From contig NZ_JAGGPN010000006.1 in the NCBI RefSeq assembly GCF_018613795.1, forward strand, positions 1 through 64,000: a stretch of DNA of 64,000 bases, given 5' to 3'. The notes under the pieces are model-generated. The model worked only from the letters and a program-made list of their open reading frames with translations. It did not search any database and was not told the origin of the DNA. Below, one piece after another: positions 35,780-44,322 of this stretch (the first letter of the stretch is position 1; each line of letters starts with the position of its first letter). A program made the translations under genes and the position numbers. Origin of the DNA: Arthrobacter sp. ISL-65 (GTDB taxonomy: Bacteria; Actinomycetota; Actinomycetes; Actinomycetales; Micrococcaceae).

Positions 35780-36610
35780 GTGAATGAGAGCCAAGACACA
35801 GGACCTGCGAAGATGTTGGCAATCTTTGAAGCCTTATCCCACAGCAGCCAAGAGGGAAACCTCGGGCTGACGGTTTCGGGTCTTGCCCGAGCGCTGGGGC
35901 GTGATAAGTCGAGTGTCTCCCGGCAGTTGAAGCCACTGGTGGACTTGGGCTTGGTGGAGCGCGACACGACTGGGCTGCACCGTCTCGGGTGGAAACTTTT
36001 CGCTGTTGCTGCCCAGGCCGGGGATCAGCGCTTGCTTCTGCTGGCTCCGCCCGTGATGCGACAACTTGCGACCCTGCTCGGCGAGCGGGTCCACCTGAGC
36101 ATTCGGCGAAACGAGGACGTTTTTACCATTGTTTCTGAGGGACCCCAGCAGGTCATCGAGGCAAACGTATGGGTGGGCCGGGCCGTACCCATCTGGTGCA
36201 CTTCGTCGGGGCGGGCACTGTTGTTTGATCACACTTCCGACGAGATCCACGCCCTGATTGAGAAGACCTTCAGCAAGGGGCCCGGGTCACAGGCGCCCAC
36301 CAGCGTCGACGAAGTTGTGGCCCGGGTCGAGAAGGCCCGCCTGCAGGGCTACGCCTTGGTTGTAGACGAGTTCGAAGATGGCCTTTCCGGGGCTGCGGCG
36401 CCTGTCCGCGATGTGCACGGCCGGATCGTCGCGGCTATCAATGTTTCCGCTCCCTCATTCCGTATCGCTGACAACCTGACCCATGTGGGCCGCCAGGTTG
36501 CCCAGGCGGCGACGTATCTCAGTCGCTCCCTGTCTTCTCCTCCCGCTCGATCCAAGGACGATATCAATGCCCAAGATGGACGCAACACCGACGTTAGAAG
36601 GGTTTCATGA
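35780..36610 (+). CDS. IclR-family transcriptional regulator
   Basis: About 276 aa. N-terminal winged-HTH: AIFEALSHSS then LTVSGLARALGRDKSSVSRQ and GLVERDTTGLHRLGWKL. The C-terminal effector-binding domain shows RVHLSIRRNEDVFTIVSEG, WCTSSGRALLFDHTSDEIH and GYALVVDEFEDGLSGAAAP. GTG 35780 is a likely start; an upstream start at 35744 adds residues of no conservation. Its last codons overlap the first ABC transporter gene by four bases, so it is part of the operon it probably controls; IclR proteins often sense the catabolic substrate. Confidence 0.9.
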   Translation: MNESQDTGPAKMLAIFEALSHSSQEGNLGLTVSGLARALGRDKSSVSRQLKPLVDLGLVERDTTGLHRLGWKLFAVAAQAGDQRLLLLAPPVMRQLATLLGERVHLSIRRNEDVFTIVSEGPQQVIEANVWVGRAVPIWCTSSGRALLFDHTSDEIHALIEKTFSKGPGSQAPTSVDEVVARVEKARLQGYALVVDEFEDGLSGAAAPVRDVHGRIVAAINVSAPSFRIADNLTHVGRQVAQAATYLSRSLSSPPARSKDDINAQDGRNTDVRRVS

Positions 36611-37260
36611 ACTTCTTTGACTACGTCGGCGAAAACCAGGCGCGAATCACTTTCCTGCTCATGCAACACATTGAAGTGGTCATGATTTCAGTGGTGCTCG
36701 CGACGGTGCTCAGCCTCATCATCGCCGTCGCCACGGAGACTCTGCCTCAGGTGCGCAAGGTCGCGCTCTCTGTGGCTGGAACCATTTTGACTATTCCTTC
36801 CTTTGCCCTTTTCGGTCTCATGATTCCGTTGTTCGGTCTCGGCGTCGTGCCCACCGTGCTGGCCCTGACCATTTACGCGGTGTTCCCGATTCTTCGCAAC
36901 GCGGTCACGGGTTTCGAAACCGTCGACGAGGGAGTCATTGACGCGGCCCGCGGCATGGGCATGGGCTCCTGGCAGCGCCTCTGGCGCATTCGCGTCCCGC
37001 TGGCCTGGCCTGTCATTTTGAACGGCATCCGGGTAGCGACGATCATGGTCGTCGCCATCGCAGCTATCGGCGCGGCCGTACGCGGCCCTGGTCTTGGCGA
37101 ACTCATTTTTAGGGGCTTGTCGCGCATCGGCGGAGCCAACGCCCTGAATGAAGCCCTCGCGGGTGTCGTAGCGATCGTGGCCGTCGCAGCGATCCTTGAC
37201 CTTCTCTTCATCGTTCTTGGCCGCATCTCAACACCGAGAGGTCTAAAACTACATGTCTAA
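36607..37260 (+). CDS. ABC transporter permease, OpuC/ProW type
   Basis: A 217-aa binding-protein-dependent permease with five or six membrane segments. The cytoplasmic EAA-like coupling loop is GVIDAARGMGMGSWQRLWRI followed by VPLAWPVILNGI. It resembles OpuCB/OpuCD permeases for quaternary ammonium osmolytes (glycine betaine, choline, carnitine). ATG overlaps the regulator's stop by four bases and its own stop overlaps the ATPase start by eight, so the genes are one transcriptional and translational unit. Confidence 0.92.
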   Translation: MNFFDYVGENQARITFLLMQHIEVVMISVVLATVLSLIIAVATETLPQVRKVALSVAGTILTIPSFALFGLMIPLFGLGVVPTVLALTIYAVFPILRNAVTGFETVDEGVIDAARGMGMGSWQRLWRIRVPLAWPVILNGIRVATIMVVAIAAIGAAVRGPGLGELIFRGLSRIGGANALNEALAGVVAIVAVAAILDLLFIVLGRISTPRGLKLHV

Positions 37261-38251
37261 CGCCCAGCTCTCCGCCACCGGCTCTACGGATGCAATGATC
37301 CGGCTGATCGATGTCTCCAAGCACTACGAAGGTGCCCCCGCCCCGTCGGTTGCACCGCTCTCCATGGAAATCAAGCGCGGTGAGTTCATCTGCCTGGTCG
37401 GACCCTCCGGCTGCGGAAAGACGACCACACTGCGAATGATTAACCGGCTCGTTGAGCCATCCGGGGGAGAAATCTGGATCGATGGCCAGGACGTCACGCA
37501 TGCCAACCCTGACGAGTTGCGCCGCCACATCGGGTACGTGATCCAGCAGGTTGGTCTGCTGCCCCACATGACCATCGGACAGAATATCGGGCTTGTGCCA
37601 TCCATGCTCGGCTGGGACAAGAAGAAGATTGCTGCCCGGGTAGACGAACTGCTGGAATTGGTGGGGCTGAAGCCCTCTTCCTACCGCTCCCGCTACCCGA
37701 GGCAACTCTCGGGAGGCCAGCAGCAACGTGTCGGTGTGGCACGCGCCCTGGCTGCCGATCCGCCGGTCATGCTGATGGATGAACCCTTCGGTGCTATCGA
37801 CCCGATTACACGTGACCGCCTTCAGGCGGAATTCCTGCAACTGCAGCAGCGCATCCGCAAAACCATCGTCTTCGTCACCCATGACATCGACGAAGCACTG
37901 CGGCTCGGGGACCGCATCGCCATCTTCGCCGACGGCTCCCGATTGGCGCAGTTCGCCACTCCCCTGGAAATCCTTACCAACCCCGCCGATGACTTCGTCC
38001 GCTCCTTCATCGGGGAAGGCGCTGCGCTGCGCCGGCTGTCGCTGCTCCGCGTCGGTGACTTGCAGGTTCCGTCCAATCCGGACCTGCACCCGGCCGAACT
38101 GACGGTTCAGCCCACTGATACGGTCGCCGCTGTGCTGGAGAAGATGCTCGAGCATGGGGCAGAGCGGGTGCAGGTGAACGGAGGAGAGACTCTGTCGGTG
38201 CAGGACATGCTCCTGGCAACGGCGCAGGTGAAGCAGGGAGCAGTCCAGTGA
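37253..38251 (+). CDS. ABC transporter ATP-binding protein, OpuCA type
   Basis: A 332-aa ATPase of the quaternary-amine uptake family. Walker [22 protein letters not shown]-loop region [19 protein letters not shown]; signature [20 protein letters not shown]; Walker [14 protein letters not shown]; switch His in VTHDIDEA. The C-terminal tail of about 80 residues is a shortened remnant of the regulatory CBS region of OpuA/OpuCA proteins, with only one partial CBS-like stretch visible. It energises the two permeases flanking it. Confidence 0.94.
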   Translation: MSNAQLSATGSTDAMIRLIDVSKHYEGAPAPSVAPLSMEIKRGEFICLVGPSGCGKTTTLRMINRLVEPSGGEIWIDGQDVTHANPDELRRHIGYVIQQVGLLPHMTIGQNIGLVPSMLGWDKKKIAARVDELLELVGLKPSSYRSRYPRQLSGGQQQRVGVARALAADPPVMLMDEPFGAIDPITRDRLQAEFLQLQQRIRKTIVFVTHDIDEALRLGDRIAIFADGSRLAQFATPLEILTNPADDFVRSFIGEGAALRRLSLLRVGDLQVPSNPDLHPAELTVQPTDTVAAVLEKMLEHGAERVQVNGGETLSVQDMLLATAQVKQGAVQ

Positions 38252-39015
38252 CAGCCTCGGCGACACAGCTAACAGCCGTCGCGCCGCGCCGCGGCCGAAG
38301 GAACCTTTCGGGGTGGATCATGCCGGCAACGGCGGTGCTCCTGGTGGTGGGCACATTGATATACATCTCCAGCGCTGGTCTGGACACGATTGAAGCCCGG
38401 GCACTGGCCCCCGACGTCATCCTGGAGAAGGTGTACCAGCACGTCCTGTTGGTCGTCATCTCGACCGTCACGGTGGTCGCCATAGGCGTTCCGCTCGGTA
38501 TCCTGCTGAGCCGGCCGTGGGCCAAGTACTTCCGGGCCCCGGTCCTCGGGGTCGCGAACGCCGGTCAGGCGATTCCTTCCATCGGTATCCTGGTTCTCCT
38601 GGCCCTGCTCTTCGGCGTCGGGTTCAACATGGCAGTCATAGCGCTCGTGATCTACGCCCTGCTGCCTATCCTGCGGAACACGATCGTGGGCCTGCAGCAG
38701 GTCTCACCGTTCATCATCGATGCGGCCAAAGGCATGGGCATGAACGCGCGGAGGATCCTTTTCACCGTCGAGGTGCCGCTCGCAGTTCCGGTCATGCTGG
38801 CCGGAATCCGGGTGTCATTGATCCTGAACGTCGGCGTTGCCACGCTCGCCACCTACACCAACGCGGGAGGTCTGGGGGACCTGATCGAGCGCGGAATTGT
38901 GTTTTACCGCATGCCCATCCTGCTCACCGGCTGCCTGCTCACCATTGCACTGGCTCTGCTGGTCGACTCACTGGCTGGATTCATTGAAAACCGCCTTCGC
39001 CCCAAGGGCGTCTGA
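38248..39015 (+). CDS. ABC transporter permease, OpuC/ProW type (second)
   Basis: A 255-aa permease with about six membrane segments, longer than the first copy by an N-terminal membrane span (IMPATAVLLVVGTLIYISSA). The coupling loop is FIIDAAKGMGMNARRILFTV, then VPLAVPVMLAGIRVSLI. It overlaps the ATPase stop by four bases. Two related permeases, one ATPase and one lipoprotein-anchored binding protein form a complete OpuC-type importer. Confidence 0.92.
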   Translation: MTASATQLTAVAPRRGRRNLSGWIMPATAVLLVVGTLIYISSAGLDTIEARALAPDVILEKVYQHVLLVVISTVTVVAIGVPLGILLSRPWAKYFRAPVLGVANAGQAIPSIGILVLLALLFGVGFNMAVIALVIYALLPILRNTIVGLQQVSPFIIDAAKGMGMNARRILFTVEVPLAVPVMLAGIRVSLILNVGVATLATYTNAGGLGDLIERGIVFYRMPILLTGCLLTIALALLVDSLAGFIENRLRPKGV

Positions 39016-39044
39016 GCTTTCCCCCTCTAGATAAGGACTCCTCA

Positions 39045-40010
39045 ATGCGCAACAAGACTATTCTCGCTATTGCCATCGCTGCCGGCACGCTGCTCTCCGG
39101 CTGCGGCCTCGGCGAAGCTCCACCCAGCGGAGTCACCGGCGGCTCCCTCGCCAAGGACAGCAACCTGAAGGACGTTAAGCTCTCTGTCGGCGGCAAGGAA
39201 TTCACTGAGCAGCTGGTGCTGTGTGAGGTCGCGGCCCAGGCACTGGAATCGACAGGTGCTGAAGTCCGTCGAAGCTGCGGGCTCTCCGGCACCAGCAGCG
39301 TCCGATCCGCCCTCACCAGCGGGGACATTGACCTCTACTGGGAATACACGGGCACTGGCTGGATCACCCACCTGGGACAAACCGAACCCATTGCAGACCC
39401 GCAGAAGCTCTACGAGGCAGTAGCCAAAAAGGATGAAGAGAAAAACTCGGTCACCTGGTTGAAGCCGTCGCAGGCCAACAACACCTACGCCGTCGCCGTC
39501 AGCAACGAAAAAGCCAAAGAGCTCGGCGTGAAGACGATGTCCGACTACGCTGCCCTCGCCAGCAAGGATCCCTCGGCAGCAGGCTTCTGCGGTGCAGCCG
39601 AATTCTTCGGCCGTAACGATGGATGGCCAGGTGTTGAGAAGGCGTACGGGTTCAACCTGCCGCGCACCAACGTGTCCGAGCTGGCCGCCGGCGCCGTCTA
39701 CAACTCCATTGACAAGGCAGCGCCGTGCAATTTCGGTGAAGTTTTTGCTACGGATGGCCGCATTGAAGCCCTGGGCCTCACCGTCCTCGAGGACGACAAA
39801 CACTACTTCACTCCGTACAACCCAGCCGTAACGATCCGCAGCGAGGTCATCCGGAAAAATCCCGCCATCGGCGATGTCCTGGGCAAGGTGGCCGACGCCC
39901 TTACTGACGAGACATTGCGCCAGCTCAACGCCAAGGTCGACGTGGACGGAAAGACCCCGGAGGAAACTGCCAAGACCTGGCTCACCGAGAAAGGCTTCAT
40001 CGGTGCCTGA
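39045..40010 (+). CDS. Substrate-binding lipoprotein, OpuC/ProX type
   Basis: A 321-aa ABC solute-binding protein. The N-terminus is a lipoprotein signal (TILAIAIAAGTLLSGC, lipobox LSGC, lipid-anchored at Cys20). The mature part has VGGKEFTEQLVLCEVAAQAL, SSVRSALTSGDIDLYWEYTG and PSQANNTYAVAVS, the pattern of glycine betaine/choline-type binding proteins that cage a positively charged nitrogen with aromatic residues. The ligand is not certain, but a quaternary amine or similar cation is likely. Its last eight bases overlap the next gene. Confidence 0.92.
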   Translation: MRNKTILAIAIAAGTLLSGCGLGEAPPSGVTGGSLAKDSNLKDVKLSVGGKEFTEQLVLCEVAAQALESTGAEVRRSCGLSGTSSVRSALTSGDIDLYWEYTGTGWITHLGQTEPIADPQKLYEAVAKKDEEKNSVTWLKPSQANNTYAVAVSNEKAKELGVKTMSDYAALASKDPSAAGFCGAAEFFGRNDGWPGVEKAYGFNLPRTNVSELAAGAVYNSIDKAAPCNFGEVFATDGRIEALGLTVLEDDKHYFTPYNPAVTIRSEVIRKNPAIGDVLGKVADALTDETLRQLNAKVDVDGKTPEETAKTWLTEKGFIGA

Positions 40011-40848
40011 CACCCCCACGCCGGACGCCGCACGCCTCAAGGTGCGGCTGCTGCAAACCGACCCAACACTGGGCGACGTTTCCGGCAACCTGGAACACCT
40101 GAACAACCTGGTGCGGGCCGCTTCAGACCGGGACCTGGTGACCACTGCAGAGCTGGCCACCCACGGGTACCACCTGGGACAAGTCCCGGAGGCCCAGCCC
40201 ATCAACGCCAACGACGAACGCCTGCTCCGGCTCGGAAGCTACGGCCCGGCAGCCCTGGTCGGATTTGCCGAAGCGGACCGCCACCACACCTTCAACAGCG
40301 CGGCCCTGATCACCAACAATGAAGCCAGGGTTCAACGCAAAATGTACCTGCCGACCTACCGGGGATGGGAGGAACGCAAACACTTCCGACCCGGCGGCAG
40401 ACTGCACTGCTACGACCTGCCCAAGGCACGGATCTCAACACTGATCTGCAACGACGCATGGCAGCCGGCCATGCCCTGGCTGGCCGGCCACGCCGGGGCC
40501 GAAGTGTTGGTCATCCCGGTCAACAGCGTCACCAGCAACGTGGGGCTGCCGACCGACCAGGCGTGGGACCTCATCCTCCGCCACGCTGCCATCACCACAC
40601 AGGCCTTTGTCCTGTTCATCAACCGGGTTGGGCGGGAAAACGGGCAAGAGTTTTGGGGTGGGTCCCGCGTCATCCACCCCACCGGTGAGGTCATGGCCCA
40701 GCTGGGCCAGGAACCCGGAGAACTGGACTGCGAGCTGGACCTGGGCGAGCTTCGGTCTCTGCGCAGACAGTGGCCACTTCTGCAGGAAAGCAGGGCCGAC
40801 CTTGTCGCCCGTGAAGCAGCACGACTGGCTCAAGAGGAGGAACTCTAG
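40003..40848 (+). CDS. Nitrilase-superfamily carbon-nitrogen hydrolase
   Basis: A 281-aa amidase/nitrilase-fold enzyme. The catalytic triad can be read as Glu50 (VTTAELATHGYHL), Lys113 (VQRKMYLPTYRGW) and Cys149 (ISTLICNDAWQP). This branch hydrolyses amides, carbamoyl compounds or nitriles. GTG 40003 overlaps the binding-protein gene by eight bases and is preferred since the protein pattern (VRLLQTDPTLGDVSGNLEHL) starts right after. Its stop overlaps the next gene's ATG by one base, so it belongs to the operon and probably cleaves a C-N bond of the imported substrate. Confidence 0.88.
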   Translation: MPDTPTPDAARLKVRLLQTDPTLGDVSGNLEHLNNLVRAASDRDLVTTAELATHGYHLGQVPEAQPINANDERLLRLGSYGPAALVGFAEADRHHTFNSAALITNNEARVQRKMYLPTYRGWEERKHFRPGGRLHCYDLPKARISTLICNDAWQPAMPWLAGHAGAEVLVIPVNSVTSNVGLPTDQAWDLILRHAAITTQAFVLFINRVGRENGQEFWGGSRVIHPTGEVMAQLGQEPGELDCELDLGELRSLRRQWPLLQESRADLVAREAARLAQEEEL

Positions 40849-41711
40849 TGTTCGACAGCCACGTGCACGCCGGACCCGATGTCCTGGACCGCATCGGCGA
40901 TGACCACGACATCAGCAACATGTACGCTGCTGCGGACTTTTCCGGCTTCGTGCTGAAAGCCCACTACGAATCCACAGTGGGACGCGCCCACGCAGCGGCC
41001 CGCGCCACGGGCAAAGCCGTCTACGGCGGGTTGGCCCTCAACCAGCACTGCGAGGGCGTCAACCCCTCGGCAGTTGCAGCGGCGCTCGGCGCGGGAGGCC
41101 GTGTCATCTGGATGCCGACAGCCGATGCGCACACCCAGCACACCGCCGACCTTCCCCGGCTGTGCCAACACGAACCCCGAATAGGGACCCGGACATACGC
41201 CATTCCCCCCGTCAACACCAAAGCCACCGAGGCCACCGAAACCGTACTGGCGCTCATCGCCGACCACGACGCAGTGCTTGCCACCGGACACCTCAGCGGA
41301 GACGAATGCCGGTGGCTGAGCGAAAGAGCCCGTCATTACGGGATCAACCGGCTGATGTTCACCCACCCCTCCTACACCGTCCCCGGCCTGCAACCGGATG
41401 CGATCCGCACACTCGTGGAAGGCGGGGGCTACGCAGAAATCACTACCTATCAATTGCTCCACCAGCCCGGCTGCACCCCAGCGATGCTGGCCCGCGCAGC
41501 CGAAGCCGCAGGGGACCGGTTGATCCTTTCCTCCGACGCGGGCCAACCGGACTCCCCTCCCCCGCCGGAAGCACTCATGCTCCTCATTGACACGCTCGCC
41601 GCCGAAGGCCTCGACCGCGGATGGCTGGAAGCCGCAGCCTCAACGACACCCCAATCTCTGTTCACGCCAAACCAACCACTCCACAATGTCTCCCGAAAGG
41701 ACTCGGTGTGA
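40848..41711 (+). CDS. DUF6282-type metal-dependent hydrolase
   Basis: A 287-aa amidohydrolase-like TIM-barrel protein. Candidate metal ligands are the His pair in MFDSHVHAGPD, the lysine/histidine in FVLKAHYES, the histidines in TGHLSGDE and MFTHPSY, and Asp in LSSDAGQPD. DUF6282 proteins are uncharacterised. It follows the nitrilase-fold gene with a one-base stop/start overlap and overlaps the MmgE/PrpD gene by four bases, so it probably acts on an early intermediate of the same pathway. Confidence 0.85.
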   Translation: MFDSHVHAGPDVLDRIGDDHDISNMYAAADFSGFVLKAHYESTVGRAHAAARATGKAVYGGLALNQHCEGVNPSAVAAALGAGGRVIWMPTADAHTQHTADLPRLCQHEPRIGTRTYAIPPVNTKATEATETVLALIADHDAVLATGHLSGDECRWLSERARHYGINRLMFTHPSYTVPGLQPDAIRTLVEGGGYAEITTYQLLHQPGCTPAMLARAAEAAGDRLILSSDAGQPDSPPPPEALMLLIDTLAAEGLDRGWLEAAASTTPQSLFTPNQPLHNVSRKDSV

Positions 41712-43063
41712 ATCCCGGACAGGCTGCCTTGGGTGGTTTCATCCACGACCTTCGGGCGAGCGAACTCCCCGCTGCGGTTATGCACCAGGCGCGCCGATGC
41801 CTCCTGGACCTGATTGGGGTGGCCGCCGCCGGAACCGGCACCGGCATGTCACGCATCCTCCGCGATCACGCCCACGAACTGTCAGGGCATGCGAGGATCG
41901 CGTCGCGGCTGATGTTCGACGGTCGAAGCGTCGGGGCCAGCCATGCCGCCCTTGTCAACGCCGGAACTATTGACTCCCTTGACGGTCACGACGGCCACCG
42001 GCAGACCAAGGGCCACGCTGGCGCGGCAATCCTCCCCGCGGTTTTGGCGTTCATCGACCAAACAACCGGGCAGACCGTGGAAGAGATGCTCACTGCGCTG
42101 GTGATCGGGTATGAGATCGCCCTCCGGGCTGGCCTCGCCCTCCACCGCACCGCGGCCGATTACCACAGCTCGGGGGCGTGGAACGCCATCGGAGCCGCGG
42201 CCGTGGGCGCACGCCTCCTGGGTCTGGGACACGACGCCACCCTGGATGCCCTCGGCATCGCCGAATTCTCGGCTCCGCGCGGGCCGATGATGCGCAGTAT
42301 TGCCCACCCGACCATGGTCAAAGACAGCACGGCCTGGGGTGCCGAAGCGGGAGTGAGCGCGGCATTCCTGGCCTCCCGGGGTTTCACGGGTGCTCCAGCC
42401 GAATTGCTAACCAACGCCCCGGAAGCCCGGGATTTGGGATCCCGATGGCTGATCACGGAACAGTACTTCAAACCGTACCCCGTCTGCCGCTGGGCCCACC
42501 CGGCCATTCAGGCAGCCCAGACTCTGATCGGCGAGGGCCTCGGCGGTCCTGCCACGGACAACATTGCATCGGTCGAAGTCATTACCTTCGACGCCGCCAC
42601 CCGGCTTCACACGACAGCCCCCACCACTACGGAGCAGGCCCAATACAGCCTCCCCTTTTCCCTGGCGGCGGCAATCGTGCACGGAAACGTCAAGGCCGAG
42701 CACGTCCTGACCCCTCAGGACCAGAACGCAGTACTTGAACTGGCGGCAAAAGTCCGGCTGACAGCATCGCCGGCCATAACAAACGACTTCCCGGCTCTGC
42801 GCAGGGCTCGGGTGGTCATCAGCTACAAGGACGGCCGCGTCCAGTCCACTCCGCTTACACAGGCCGACGGCGACCCGGAAGCACCACTCGCCGACCCGGC
42901 GCTCACGGCTAAATACCGCGCCAACACCAGCGCTCTTGGCCATGAACGAAGCATATCCATCGCCGATCTGGTCTTCTCCAGTCAGGACGAGGACACCAGC
43001 GCCCTGACTGACCTCCTGATGGCCCCCGTCGGCCCCGCCAGCGCAGCTGCGGCCGCCAGCTGA
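41708..43063 (+). CDS. MmgE/PrpD-family protein
   Basis: A 451-aa member of the MmgE/PrpD family, which contains 2-methylcitrate dehydratase, iminodisuccinate epimerase and cis-aconitate decarboxylase. Visible are DLIGVAAAGTGTGMSRILRD, DSLDGHDGHRQTKGHAGAAI (conserved Asp-x-x-H-x-x-K-G-H segment), GRSVGASHAALVNA, and YFKPYPVCRWAHPAIQAA, with the typical KPYPxC. GTG 41708 overlaps the previous stop by four bases (GTGA). The reaction here could be a dehydration, decarboxylation or epimerisation of an acidic intermediate; it cannot be narrowed from sequence. Confidence 0.9.
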   Translation: MNPGQAALGGFIHDLRASELPAAVMHQARRCLLDLIGVAAAGTGTGMSRILRDHAHELSGHARIASRLMFDGRSVGASHAALVNAGTIDSLDGHDGHRQTKGHAGAAILPAVLAFIDQTTGQTVEEMLTALVIGYEIALRAGLALHRTAADYHSSGAWNAIGAAAVGARLLGLGHDATLDALGIAEFSAPRGPMMRSIAHPTMVKDSTAWGAEAGVSAAFLASRGFTGAPAELLTNAPEARDLGSRWLITEQYFKPYPVCRWAHPAIQAAQTLIGEGLGGPATDNIASVEVITFDAATRLHTTAPTTTEQAQYSLPFSLAAAIVHGNVKAEHVLTPQDQNAVLELAAKVRLTASPAITNDFPALRRARVVISYKDGRVQSTPLTQADGDPEAPLADPALTAKYRANTSALGHERSISIADLVFSSQDEDTSALTDLLMAPVGPASAAAAAS

Positions 43064-43208
43064 CCCAAAACCCGCACCATTCGAAAGGCCACCTGCCCCC
43101 ATAAGAGCCAGCCCCAGACTTCAAATTCCACCAATACCCGCCCCGGCCCGTCCCCCCGGTTCACCGGCGGCAACCAACTTCATTCAAAACGCACGAACGA
43201 GGAAAACC

Positions 43209-44129
43209 ATGATTGAGAAAAAGACAACATTTTTCAGCGAAGGCAGCCGTCTTCAGGCGACCATCTACTACCCGGACGACCTCTCCGAGGCCGGTCCCCA
43301 CCCGGCGCTCATCGTGAACTCCGGATACCAGGGCTTCAACAACTTCTACCCGAAGTTGTTCGCCGAGAACCTGACCCAGCGCGGATACATCTGCCTTGGC
43401 TTTGACTACCGCGGCATGGCCGACAGCGAGGGCCCCAAAGGCACGGTGCTGATCGAACAGCAGGTCGAAGACATCCGCAACGCCATCACCTTCATGCAGG
43501 CCCAGGACGATGTCGACAACTCCCGCATCGGCCTTATCGGCTGGGGTATGGGTGCGACGAACGTCGTTCTGGCCGGGGAAAAGGCCAAGAACGTTGCCGG
43601 AGTTGCGGCGCTGAACGGCTTCTACGACGGGGAGCGTTGGCTGAAGTCCATCCACACCTACGATGAGTGGACCAAAATCCTCGACGAGGTCCGGGAAGAC
43701 CGCACCCGCCGGGTTCTTGAAGGCGAGTCCAAGCTCGCCGACACCTTCGAGCACTACCCGCTGGACCCGGCGACCAAGGACTACGTCGGCAAAGAGCTCG
43801 AACAGGTGTACGGATTCGGGCACCCCACCCGCCTGCAGTTCACCGAGTCGATCATCGACACCAAGGTGGAGCGGGCGGTCAAGTACCTGTCCCCGACCCC
43901 GCTGTTCATCGCCCACGGCGAAAACAACACGCTGCACCCATTCGAGGAAGCGGCCTCGCTGTATGAAGCGGCAGAATCCCCGAAGACGCTCTACACGGTG
44001 AAGGGTCGGCACAACGACTTCATGTACGGCGACCACCCGGAATTCCTCACGATGTGCGACCGGCTTCAGGAATTCTTCGACCAGGCCTTCGCAACCAGCG
44101 CGGCACCTACACGGATCACTTCCGCCTGA
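43209..44129 (+). CDS. Alpha/beta-hydrolase-fold protein with atypical nucleophile elbow
   Basis: A 306-aa alpha/beta-hydrolase fold with the usual oxyanion region (ALIVNSGYQGFNNFYPKLF), the strand-turn YICLGFDYRGMADSEGP, and C-terminal acid/base segments (PTPLFIAHGENNTLHPFEE; TLYTVKGRHNDFMYG). The position that normally carries the catalytic serine, Gly-x-Ser-x-Gly, reads GWGMG (111-115), so residue 113 is glycine. It may have a non-hydrolytic role or use a different nucleophile. It is preceded by a 145-base gap and GAGGAAAACC-type ribosome-binding site and followed by a terminator hairpin. Confidence 0.85.
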   Translation: MIEKKTTFFSEGSRLQATIYYPDDLSEAGPHPALIVNSGYQGFNNFYPKLFAENLTQRGYICLGFDYRGMADSEGPKGTVLIEQQVEDIRNAITFMQAQDDVDNSRIGLIGWGMGATNVVLAGEKAKNVAGVAALNGFYDGERWLKSIHTYDEWTKILDEVREDRTRRVLEGESKLADTFEHYPLDPATKDYVGKELEQVYGFGHPTRLQFTESIIDTKVERAVKYLSPTPLFIAHGENNTLHPFEEAASLYEAAESPKTLYTVKGRHNDFMYGDHPEFLTMCDRLQEFFDQAFATSAAPTRITSA

Positions 44130-44135
44130 CATGAC

Positions 44136-44173
44136 ATGGTTCCTGCCGGCCCTGCGAGGCCGGCAGGAACCAT
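44136..44173. terminator. Perfect 16-bp stem terminator after the hydrolase
   Basis: ATGGTTCCTGCCGGCC (44136-44151) and its exact reverse complement (44158-44173) enclose a six-base loop. It begins seven bases after the hydrolase stop, so it separates the upstream operon from the FAD/Fe-S gene. No T-run. Confidence 0.8.
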
Positions 44174-44322
44174 CACCCTCCCTTATTCATTCAGCAGCCC
44201 TTATCTTCAGCCGTCGGTCAGCCCTGGAACACACTGCCTGGCGCACGAAGGTCACCGGCCGTCCCCTGCAGCGGGGCCAACCGGCTTCGAAGCCGGCACA
44301 GAAGCACACTAAGACGGGAACC

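Noticed and set aside
39042..40211. 389-codon frame on the minus strand
   Set aside because: Antisense to the binding protein and nitrilase-fold genes, both well supported.
43161..44132. 323-codon frame on the minus strand
   Set aside because: Mirror frame of the alpha/beta-hydrolase gene; no start signal and no homology pattern.
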